A stretch of 11,957 nt of DNA from Candidatus Woesearchaeota archaeon. Its GTDB lineage: Archaea > Nanobdellota > Nanobdellia > SCGC-AAA011-G17 > JACPNG01. The stretch is taken from assembly GCA_016185555.1 (NCBI GenBank), contig JACPNI010000062.1:1-11957 (forward strand), written 5' to 3'. Below, in pieces: positions 1 through 5,586 of the stretch (position 1 is its first letter; each line of letters opens with the position of its first letter). A program made the position numbers and the translations under genes. A model generated the notes under the pieces. It ran no database searches. It was not told the origin of the DNA and saw only the letters and a program-made list of their open reading frames with translations.

Positions 1-98
1 CCAGATCCGTTTACGCCTAAAAACACAGAAAAATTTTCAATATCTACATCATTAAACTTTTCTATGGACTTATACTTCTGATTAAACTTTATTCTCAT
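1..98 (-). CDS. AAA/ABC-type ATPase, N-terminal fragment
   Basis: Only the first 32 codons plus two bases lie in the window; the gene continues past position 1. The peptide begins MRIKFNQKYKSIEKF and reaches FSVFLGVNGSG at residues 23-33. A short beta-rich N-terminus followed at once by a G-x-N-G-x-G P-loop is typical of the SMC/RecF/Rad50-like AAA ATPases (AAA_15/AAA_21 groups), which bind ATP through this Walker A. The expected Lys-Ser/Thr lies just outside the window. The ATG at 98-96 is supported by a Shine-Dalgarno-like GGAGGG at 110-105 on the same strand, seven bases before it. Which member of this broad group it is (OLD-like, RecF-like, standalone defence ATPase) cannot be judged from this fragment. 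Confidence 0.72.
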   Translation of the reverse strand, partial: MRIKFNQKYKSIEKFNDVDIENFSVFLGVNGS

Positions 99-225
99 TC
101 CGATCCCTCCACAACCCTAATCTCCTCGGTGGATTCCCCATCACAACATCAACCCCACTACTAAAAATCCCAAGTAAGCCAACCAACCCAAGAACCTTTT
201 TTGTTTTAAATGCAGACAGTTTCAT
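82..225 (-). CDS. Possible 47-aa leader ORF, GC-rich, unrecognised
   Basis: An ORF reads MKLSAFKTKK through SSGVDVVMGNPPRRLGLW to a TAA at 84-82. It overlaps the ATPase start at 98 in another frame. Its ATG at 225 lies 28 nt from the TATA-like box at 257-250, so it could be the first codon of a leaderless message, and AGAGG directly precedes it. Codon use is unlike the neighbours: four GGG, plus CTG, CCG and CGG. This stretch is near 47% GC against roughly 30% around it. The string DVVMGNPP recalls the DNA-adenine methylase motif IV (NPPY/F), but the residue after NPP is Arg and no methylase fold can fit. It may instead be a 5' untranslated leader with RNA structure, or a remnant of a mobile element. 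Coding status is unproven. Confidence 0.3.
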   Translation of the reverse strand: MKLSAFKTKKVLGLVGLLGIFSSGVDVVMGNPPRRLGLWRDRNENKV

Positions 226-249
226 CCTCTTTCAGCTGTCAATACTAGC

Positions 250-257
250 TATATAAA
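250..257 (-). promoter_or_regulatory. TATA box for the minus-strand leader/ATPase transcript
   Basis: Read on the minus strand this is TTTATATA, followed about 28 nt later by the ATG at 225. It is the only good archaeal TATA match ahead of the ATPase, so transcription would start near 226-230 and give either a leaderless small ORF or a leader of about 130 nt before the ATPase start. Confidence 0.5.
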
Positions 258-304
258 CCTTTCTTCAATTACTACTTTTAAATTATTACAAACTATTATC
301 GTAA

Positions 305-314
305 TAATTATATA
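305..314 (+). promoter_or_regulatory. TATA box for the PD-(D/E)XK-like gene
   Basis: The run TAATTATATA sits about 30 nt before the ATG at 341, within the AT-rich spacer between two divergent genes. The spacing predicts a leaderless or nearly leaderless mRNA; no Shine-Dalgarno sequence is visible before 341. Confidence 0.45.
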
Positions 315-340
315 GAAGTTTTACTTTTTAATATTAAACA

Positions 341-655
341 ATGGTTCTTAGAAAATTAACTAAGCACGATAGATACCTTTTAGATTTATGTGACCAGTTA
401 AATGGCAAGTATGATAAAGTTTATACGAATCTACTTTTTAAGAATTCCAAAAGAGTTATAGCTGAAGCAGATGTTGTAAGCACTAAGAATGATCTAATTG
501 ATGTATATGAAGTTAAATGCTCTAAAAGGATAATAAAAGCAAAAAAGCAACTAAGGAAGATTAAAAGGATATTAGAGAATACCTCAAAAGAACAAAATAA
601 TTATAGATTTTTCTTTTACTGTGGAAGCTCAAGGGAACTAGTTGAAATTAATTAA
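341..655 (+). CDS. Small PD-(D/E)XK nuclease-like protein
   Basis: A 104-residue protein with the layout of a minimal restriction-endonuclease-like fold. It has an N-terminal helix (HDRYLLDLCDQL), then EADVV at residues 42-46 with candidate metal ligand D44, then YEVKC at 56-60 giving the E57-x-K59 half of the motif. A long basic helix follows (residues 62-80) and a final strand (RFFFYCG, 89-95). The 13-residue gap between D44 and E57 fits the superfamily, whose members cut or bind DNA using D, E and K with Mg2+. It reads toward the HerA-like gene and overlaps its 3' end by 8 bp. It is not NurA, the usual HerA partner: it is far too small and lacks that fold. Substrate and partner are unknown; catalytic activity is inferred from motif spacing only. 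Confidence 0.6.
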   Translation: MVLRKLTKHDRYLLDLCDQLNGKYDKVYTNLLFKNSKRVIAEADVVSTKNDLIDVYEVKCSKRIIKAKKQLRKIKRILENTSKEQNNYRFFFYCGSSRELVEIN

Positions 656-2672
656 TCTCATATTTAACAAGAAAACATTCCTTCTTGTCCTTAATGTCTG
701 CAAACCGCCCTATTAAACTTACAACATCTTCAGGATTAAATTTTTTTTCTAATTTTTTATCAAAAGGAATATTAACATGCTCAATTTTTTCATAAAATGC
801 AAGCTCACTTAATCTTGAAAAAACCATTAGGTTATCATTTACCTTATATTTATCACCAACTTTAATAAGAAGACCTTTATTCGTTAGAGCATTTATCGTA
901 TCATAAAGTTCTGAAAACTGAACATTGGCCCTGGAAAATAACTCTGCCGGTTTAAACTCACTTAGGTTCAATGCAACCTGAAATATCTTATTCTGCTGAT
1001 TTGATATTTGCAGATTATTTGAAGGTATTTGACTCCCAGAGCCTGACTCAACATCATTTATTATCTTGAAGCTAGTTAAATCTACCAATAAATTAAAAGA
1101 ATCTTTATTCTGTGTACAGCTTAGTATTAAGCTTGGGTGTAGAGTAACTGATATTTGTTTGTCACCTCCATACATAAGCCTTAGATCACTTAAAGATGAA
1201 GAAGGTTGCACTACAGGGATTGTTTCCTTAAAGTCTCTAATCTCATTTATAAAATCCCTATTTTCTGTTTTTTTATCCTTATCATTTAAATTAAGAATGC
1301 TAACTGCTTCACCGCCATGTTTGCTCTTTCTTGGTCGTATGTTAACGAACAAAGGCAAATCAACAACACCAGTAACCAGAGCTGTACCAATCGGAATATT
1401 TCTTAGTTCTTTTTCAGTTTCATGTGTGATTCCTTCAACAGAGTTAGCAACCGCCCTTATATCGTTAGGATTAGTTATTTTAAGTATTATCTGCGTTGTT
1501 ACCTGTGCTAAACAAGTTTTATCAACTCTCGCAGGCCTTTGGGTTATCAGGCATGCACCGATACCGAATTTTCTCCCTTCAGATAAAAGCTGCCTAACTA
1601 TACTTGAACTTTTAACCTCCCCAAAATTCCTTTCAGGGCAAAAATTCTGAGCCTCTTCAAATACAATAAAAAACGGCGGTATATCCCCTCTTTTGCGCCT
1701 ATTAAATAAGTCATTTACTAATTTATATACTATAACTTCTTGTACCTCAATTGGAACCCCCTTAAGATTGATTAAAGAAGCTACGCCAGGTTTCACTAAT
1801 TCATCAAGATTAGTTCCGGATTCGGAAAAAATATCAAGTTTCTTGAGATATTCAAGTGCATCAATTATTGTCCATTTAAAATTATTGTCTTCACTTTCTA
1901 AAGCCATTGTAAGGACATCAAAATTAACTGCTCCTTCAATGTTTTTAAGGGCAGAGTATAAACTACCAATCTGGGCATTTGATAATTTGATAGGAAGCAA
2001 TTTTATTAATTCTGATGGGGAGATATCTTTTATGCTAAGCCTTAATTTTCTAGAAGAAGACTCTTGAATTGAATCAATTAAATACTCAACAACTTGTTTA
2101 TTATACCCTTTAGGCACGAGGTCATACAATTCCATCTTAGCCTTGTCGTTGGGTTTGTTATTTGGGAACTTAAGGCTTGTATACTCGCCATGGGGATCAA
2201 AAATTATCACGGGGATATTCCTCTCGAGAAATTCTTCAAGCAATACACCAACAGTATAGGATTTTCCTGACCCGGATTTAGCTAAAACTGCAATATGCTT
2301 GGTTAATAGTTTATTTATATCCAGCATAACCTTAATGTTTTCTCTTTGATCAAGAACACCAATGTAAGCCCCGTTATCAATTGATTCAATACTCAAAACT
2401 TCTTTAATAATACCATCTTCTGCGTTAAAAACTTCAGTTCCCGGTTCAAGAGGAGTTTTAATTTTCCTGAAAATACCGTTTTCACTATACCCAATAAGGT
2501 TACAGCTTGCTATTGCTTTATCAATATCTTTCTCAATTTCAATTATCTGTGATAATACATAATATCCATCATTGTGCATAACCTGGACATACTGAAATTT
2601 CTTTGCACCTTCATTTATCATGAATGTAAAGCTGGTTGTAGTGCTTTTACCTGTTATACGACCCAGAAGCAT
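648..2672 (-). CDS. herA: HerA-like DNA-translocating ATPase
   Basis: A 674-residue protein of the HerA/FtsK ATPase group (COG0433). The first ~115 residues form a HAS-barrel-like beta domain. Walker A is AKSGSGKS (131-138), followed by the family's FDPHGEY segment (158-164). Walker B is FIVFEEAQ (335-342), followed by EGRKFG and TQRPARVDKTCLAQ (365-391), the sensor/arginine region. HerA hexamers pump DNA and in archaea resect double-strand breaks with the nuclease NurA, usually beside mre11-rad50; none of those genes is visible here. At ~500 residues typical HerA proteins end near the ATPase core. This one carries ~220 extra residues, including a winged-helix-like stretch (about 575-612, AELFSRANVQFSELY then LLIKVGDKYKV) that could bind DNA or a partner. 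ATG 2672 lies ~24 nt from a TATA box, giving a leaderless message. The symbol is by family only. Confidence 0.85.
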   Translation of the reverse strand: MLLGRITGKSTTTSFTFMINEGAKKFQYVQVMHNDGYYVLSQIIEIEKDIDKAIASCNLIGYSENGIFRKIKTPLEPGTEVFNAEDGIIKEVLSIESIDNGAYIGVLDQRENIKVMLDINKLLTKHIAVLAKSGSGKSYTVGVLLEEFLERNIPVIIFDPHGEYTSLKFPNNKPNDKAKMELYDLVPKGYNKQVVEYLIDSIQESSSRKLRLSIKDISPSELIKLLPIKLSNAQIGSLYSALKNIEGAVNFDVLTMALESEDNNFKWTIIDALEYLKKLDIFSESGTNLDELVKPGVASLINLKGVPIEVQEVIVYKLVNDLFNRRKRGDIPPFFIVFEEAQNFCPERNFGEVKSSSIVRQLLSEGRKFGIGACLITQRPARVDKTCLAQVTTQIILKITNPNDIRAVANSVEGITHETEKELRNIPIGTALVTGVVDLPLFVNIRPRKSKHGGEAVSILNLNDKDKKTENRDFINEIRDFKETIPVVQPSSSLSDLRLMYGGDKQISVTLHPSLILSCTQNKDSFNLLVDLTSFKIINDVESGSGSQIPSNNLQISNQQNKIFQVALNLSEFKPAELFSRANVQFSELYDTINALTNKGLLIKVGDKYKVNDNLMVFSRLSELAFYEKIEHVNIPFDKKLEKKFNPEDVVSLIGRFADIKDKKECFLVKYEIN

Positions 2673-2692
2673 AAGGTTGGTAAATAAAGAAG

Positions 2693-2700
2693 ATTTATAA
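2693..2700. promoter_or_regulatory. Shared symmetric TATA box between HerA and radical SAM genes
   Basis: ATTTATAA reads as TTATAAAT on the other strand, so it is TATA-like in both directions. Its centre lies about 24 nt from the HerA ATG (2672), 22 nt from ATG 2719 and 29 nt from ATG 2726. The 53-bp spacer holds no second clear TATA box for the minus strand, so one site may drive two leaderless divergent transcripts. Confidence 0.45.
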
Positions 2701-2725
2701 GAATATTTATGGCAAAAAATGAGGT

Positions 2726-3712
2726 ATGAAACAGATATTTCAAATTACAAGGGAATCCGGGGTTCCATTATTTGGTTGTATAGCCTTCGGCATTATAGAC
2801 AGGGGGACCAGCCTAATACAAATAAGACCAACTAGTGTTTGCAATCTTAATTGTGCTTTTTGCAGCACAGATGGAGGTCCTTTTTCAAGATTCCATGGAA
2901 CAGACTATGTTGTAGATAAAGATTATTTAGTGGATAATATAAAAGAGGTTGTAAAACTAAAGGGCGATGGTGTTGAAGCAAACATTGACTCTGTTGGGGA
3001 ACCGACAACATACAAGCATTTGACTGAACTTATAAGTGACATTTCAAGGATAAAGGGCATTTCCAGGATTTCAATGCAAACAAACGGCACACTGCTAAAC
3101 AAGGACAAAATAATAAATTTAGAAAAAGCTGGCTTAAATGAGATTAATCTTTCAATCCATAGTTTAGAGCCGGAATTAGCCAAGACCCTTATGGGGGATA
3201 AAAGCTATGATATCAAAAAGGTTATAGACATCGCAAGAGAAATAGCAAAAACAAGGATCGTATTATTAATTGCTCCTGTTTATCTGCCGGGTGTAAATGA
3301 TGATGAAATCCCTGCAATAATTGAGTTGGCAAAAGAGATTAATGCAAAAATTGGGATCCAGAAATATGAAGTATATAAATACGGAAGGAAATTTAAAGCA
3401 GCAAAGCATGAAAACTGGTGGAAGTTCTATAAAAGACTAGTAGAATTAGAGAAAAAACATAATACTAAACTTAAAATAAGTGCTAAAGACTTCAAGATAG
3501 AGAAAAAACCCTCAATACCTGAAGTTTTTAGGAAGAATGAATCCCCATATGTTGTTGTAAAAGCGCCGGGATGGATAAACGGACAGATGATTGCTGTCAC
3601 TAGGGATAGATGCATATCAATAAACAACTGCAACTCAAAAATAGGTGACAAAATAAAAATAAAGATTCTTGAGACAAAGAACAACATTTATATAGGGGAA
3701 ATGAAAAACTAA
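2726..3712 (+). CDS. Radical SAM protein with C-terminal TRAM-like domain (COG2100-like)
   Basis: A 328-residue radical SAM enzyme. The 4Fe-4S ligands are C39, C43 and C46 in CNLNCAFC; the preceding IDRGTSLIQIRPTS is characteristic of the archaeal COG2100 group. GEPT (91-94) is the SAM-contacting loop after the second strand, and MQTNGTL (117-123) is a typical third-strand motif. Residues ~275-326 form a small beta domain ending KIGDKIKIKILETKNNIYIG, resembling the RNA-binding TRAM domain of MiaB-like enzymes, which suggests an RNA substrate. The reaction is not known to me. The start is uncertain: ATG 2719 in another frame reads MRYETDISNYKGIR and would join this frame if one G of the run at 2759-2762 were absent. 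That fits the usual family N-terminus better than MKQIFQITRESG. The core of the enzyme is intact either way. Confidence 0.82.
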   Translation: MKQIFQITRESGVPLFGCIAFGIIDRGTSLIQIRPTSVCNLNCAFCSTDGGPFSRFHGTDYVVDKDYLVDNIKEVVKLKGDGVEANIDSVGEPTTYKHLTELISDISRIKGISRISMQTNGTLLNKDKIINLEKAGLNEINLSIHSLEPELAKTLMGDKSYDIKKVIDIAREIAKTRIVLLIAPVYLPGVNDDEIPAIIELAKEINAKIGIQKYEVYKYGRKFKAAKHENWWKFYKRLVELEKKHNTKLKISAKDFKIEKKPSIPEVFRKNESPYVVVKAPGWINGQMIAVTRDRCISINNCNSKIGDKIKIKILETKNNIYIGEMKN

Positions 3713-3731
3713 CCGGTCGGTGATAAAAAAG

Positions 3732-3740
3732 ATTTAAATA
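3732..3740 (+). promoter_or_regulatory. TATA box for the small membrane protein gene
   Basis: ATTTAAATA lies ~47 nt before ATG 3783, so transcription should begin near 3762 and leave a leader of about 20 nt that contains the Shine-Dalgarno site. Confidence 0.45.
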
Positions 3741-3769
3741 AAAAAACAGAAACCACAATAAAATTAACA

Positions 3770-3775
3770 GGAGGT
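3770..3775 (+). promoter_or_regulatory. Shine-Dalgarno site fixing the start at 3783
   Basis: GGAGGT stands seven bases before ATG 3783. It rules out the upstream in-frame GTG at 3774, which overlaps the site itself. The same leader pattern, GGAGGTGT-pyrimidine-TTT then ATGGCA, precedes the histone gene at 6994. Confidence 0.7.
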
Positions 3776-3782
3776 GTCTTTA

Positions 3783-4133
3783 ATGGCAAAAAATGAGGAT
3801 GCTATGGTAAAAGTAGGAAGTTGGTCATTTATTGCTGGAATAGTTATTGCTGTTTTATTCGGCATATGGGGTGGAGCAGCAGGAGGAAACCTTGGATTAC
3901 TACTCGTAGTGCTAGGTCTTCTTGTAGGAATATTAAATGTAACAGCAAAAGAGTCGACATCATTTCTTATTGCTGCTGTAGCTTTAATATTGGCAGGAAA
4001 CGCTGGCTTAGAAAATCTACCGGCTATTGGCGGTTTTTTAGGCAATATACTGGCTAATGTTAAGGTCTTTGTTGCACCAGCTGCATTATTTGTTGCTGTA
4101 AAAGCAGTTTATGACCTTGCAAAAAGTGCTTAA
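3783..4133 (+). CDS. Small four-helix integral membrane protein, unknown function
   Basis: A 116-residue protein, MAKNEDAMVKVGSW at the N-terminus and then almost wholly hydrophobic. Likely membrane helices lie near residues 14-34 (FIAGIVIAVLFGIWGG), 38-55 (LLLVVLGLLVGIL), 60-77 (FLIAAVALILAGNAG) and 90-112 (VKVFVAPAALFVAVKAVYDLA). Gly/Ala-rich helices suggest close packing or oligomerisation. I recall similar short proteins recurring in Woesearchaeota and Pacearchaeota genomes, always as hypothetical. Expression signals are strong: a TATA box, a perfect GGAGGT at seven bases, and a palindromic terminator over the stop codon. It is therefore probably a single-gene, abundant transcript. No transport or enzyme motif is visible, so no function is proposed. 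Confidence 0.75.
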   Translation: MAKNEDAMVKVGSWSFIAGIVIAVLFGIWGGAAGGNLGLLLVVLGLLVGILNVTAKESTSFLIAAVALILAGNAGLENLPAIGGFLGNILANVKVFVAPAALFVAVKAVYDLAKSA

Positions 4134-4153
4134 GCACTTTTTCTTTTTTTCTT
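4121..4153 (+). terminator. Palindromic terminator at the end of the membrane-protein gene
   Basis: A perfect 22-bp palindrome (4121-4142, left half AAAAAGTGCTT) spans the stop codon and runs into a T-rich tract, TTTTTCTTTTTTTCTTTT. The oligo-T part alone would serve as an archaeal terminator; the hairpin adds support. It separates this gene from pyrE. Confidence 0.65.
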
Positions 4154-4191
4154 TTAAAAAAGCTTAAAAACAACCCATCATTCTTAGGTTT

Positions 4192-4775
4192 ATGAATATC
4201 AGAAAAATACTCATAGAATCCGGAGCAGTCAGCATAAATATAAAAGAACCATATAAATATTCTTCTGGAATCCTAAGCCCAATTTATACTGACAATAGAA
4301 TCCTGATTTCAGAACCAAAGCATTATATTAAAATAACAAATATGTTCTCTAGACTAATTAAAAAAAACAACATAACATTTGGTAAAATAGCTGGAACCGC
4401 TACTGCCGGCATTCCCTGGGCTTCTTTTTTGGCATACAAACTAAAAAAACCAATGATATATATTCGAAGTGAGATTAAAAAGTTCTTGTTATAGAAGACC
4501 TAATAAGCACCGGAGGAAGTGCAATAAACACAATAAAGATAATCAAAAATGAAGGCGGGATAGTTGATACATGTTTTGCACTTTTCACATATAACATGGT
4601 AGAATCAAAAAACATGTTTAAAGAAGAAAATGTGAACCTGATTACATTAACTAATATAGGTAACATGTTAAGCTATATGATAAGAGAAAAGATAATTAAG
4701 AAAGAGGATAAAAAAATAGTATTGGACTGGAAAGAAAATCCACTGATATGGGCAGATAAATATGGTTTTAAGTGA
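4192..4775 (+). pseudogene. pyrE: Orotate phosphoribosyltransferase, frame-disrupted and lacking the catalytic loop
   Basis: OPRT converts orotate and PRPP to OMP in UMP synthesis. Frame 1 runs 4192-4494 and encodes the N-terminal half: SSGILSPIYTDNR at 24-36, the substrate segment IAGTATAGIPWASFLAYKL, then MIYIRSE ending at residue 94. The rest continues from 4482 in the -1 frame as VLVIEDLISTGGS (the PRPP-binding motif) to KYGFK and a TGA at 4773-4775. In the family about 15-18 residues containing the flexible catalytic loop (K-x-x-x-H-G-x-G) lie between R-x-E and this motif. Here only IKK remains. One extra A in the A-run at 4477-4481 would rejoin the frames but not restore the loop. The product should be inactive whether or not the frame is read through. 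The 3' end overlaps pyrF by 14 nt. An assembly or sequencing error is the main alternative. Confidence 0.8.
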
Positions 4776-5586
4776 AAATCTAGAAAAAAGGAGATTAAGC
4801 TATAATGAAAGAGCTAAATTAACCAGTAATAAATTAGCAATAAGATTATTTAATTTAATGGAAGAAAAACAGAGTAATCTGGCTTTAGCGAATGATATTA
4901 CAGACACTAAAAAATTCTTAGAATTAACTGAAAAAGTAGCTGATGAAATTATAGTGCTAAAAACACATATTGACATATTAGAGGATTTCAATATGGATAT
5001 AATAAACAAGATTGAAGAACTTGCGAATAAACATAAATTTCTTATTTTTGAAGACAGAAAGTTTGCTGATATAGGAAATACTGTAAAACTGCAATATTCT
5101 TCTGGAATTTATAAGATTTCCAAATGGGCCCATATTGTTAATGCCCATAGTTTAGTAGGTGATGGGCTGATTGAAGGCTTAAAAGAATGTATAAAAGACT
5201 CAGAAGATTCTCGCGGTTGTTTACTCTTAGCCCAAATGTCTTCCTCAAATAACCTAATAGACAAAAAATATACATTAAGAACAATTGAGTTTGCAGAAAA
5301 ATATCAGGACTTTGTAATTGGTTTCATAGGCAATGGAAGCAACCCAAAAGAATTAAAGAAACTTGCATCATTAGCTAAGCCAAATTTTTTAATATTTACC
5401 CCTGGAATAAATATTAGTGATACTGGAAAATTAGGACAAAATTATGCAACACCACAAAAAGCTATTAAATCTGGTTCTGATATAATAATTGTAGGTTCTG
5501 GAATCTATAAATCTGAGGATCCTCTTAAATCAGCAAAAGAATACAGAAAGCTTGGCTGGAAGGCTTACATTAAAAGAACGAAATGA
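4762..5586 (+). CDS. pyrF: Orotidine-5'-phosphate decarboxylase, eukaryote-type
   Basis: This 274-residue enzyme decarboxylates OMP to UMP. The catalytic string is FEDRKFADIGNTVK (96-109) with D98, K100 and D103; LKTHID (66-71) supplies K67 and D71, and D45 lies in NDIT. Length and wording match the C-terminal half of eukaryotic UMP synthase and not the short (~210 aa) decarboxylase usual in archaea: LMEEKQSNLAL, WAHIVNAH, RGCLLLAQMSS, DFVIGFI and the end LGWKAYIKR all have close human counterparts as I recall them. One key residue is unexpected: IIIVGSGI (242-248+) has Ser246 where the family has Arg (VGRGI) gripping the substrate phosphate. Codon 246 is TCT at 5497-5499. The start overlaps pyrE and the stop overlaps the next gene as ATGA, so the three are co-translated. 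Confidence 0.93.
   Translation: MVLSENLEKRRLSYNERAKLTSNKLAIRLFNLMEEKQSNLALANDITDTKKFLELTEKVADEIIVLKTHIDILEDFNMDIINKIEELANKHKFLIFEDRKFADIGNTVKLQYSSGIYKISKWAHIVNAHSLVGDGLIEGLKECIKDSEDSRGCLLLAQMSSSNNLIDKKYTLRTIEFAEKYQDFVIGFIGNGSNPKELKKLASLAKPNFLIFTPGINISDTGKLGQNYATPQKAIKSGSDIIIVGSGIYKSEDPLKSAKEYRKLGWKAYIKRTK

Noticed and set aside
139..165. DNA methylase remnant suggested by DVVMGNPP
   Set aside because: The residue after NPP is Arg, not Tyr/Phe, and only 47 codons exist with no SAM-binding motif; the match is too short to call.
211..240. C/D-box-like small RNA or hairpin near the leader start (GACAG/CTGTC)
   Set aside because: The stem is only five pairs with a 16-nt loop, and no proper RUGAUGA and CUGA pair is present in the right order.
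1066..1650. Long plus-strand open frame (194 codons)
   Set aside because: It lies wholly antisense to the HerA ATPase core, has no promoter or ribosome site, and its peptide is a low-complexity Ser/Leu translation of the opposite strand.
3774..3782. GTG start three codons upstream of the membrane protein ATG
   Set aside because: The GTG overlaps the GGAGGT ribosome site, while ATG 3783 has ideal spacing.
4477..4484. Programmed -1 frameshift in pyrE at the A-run
   Set aside because: The run has only five A followed by G and is not a full slippery heptamer; a shift would also not restore the missing catalytic loop.
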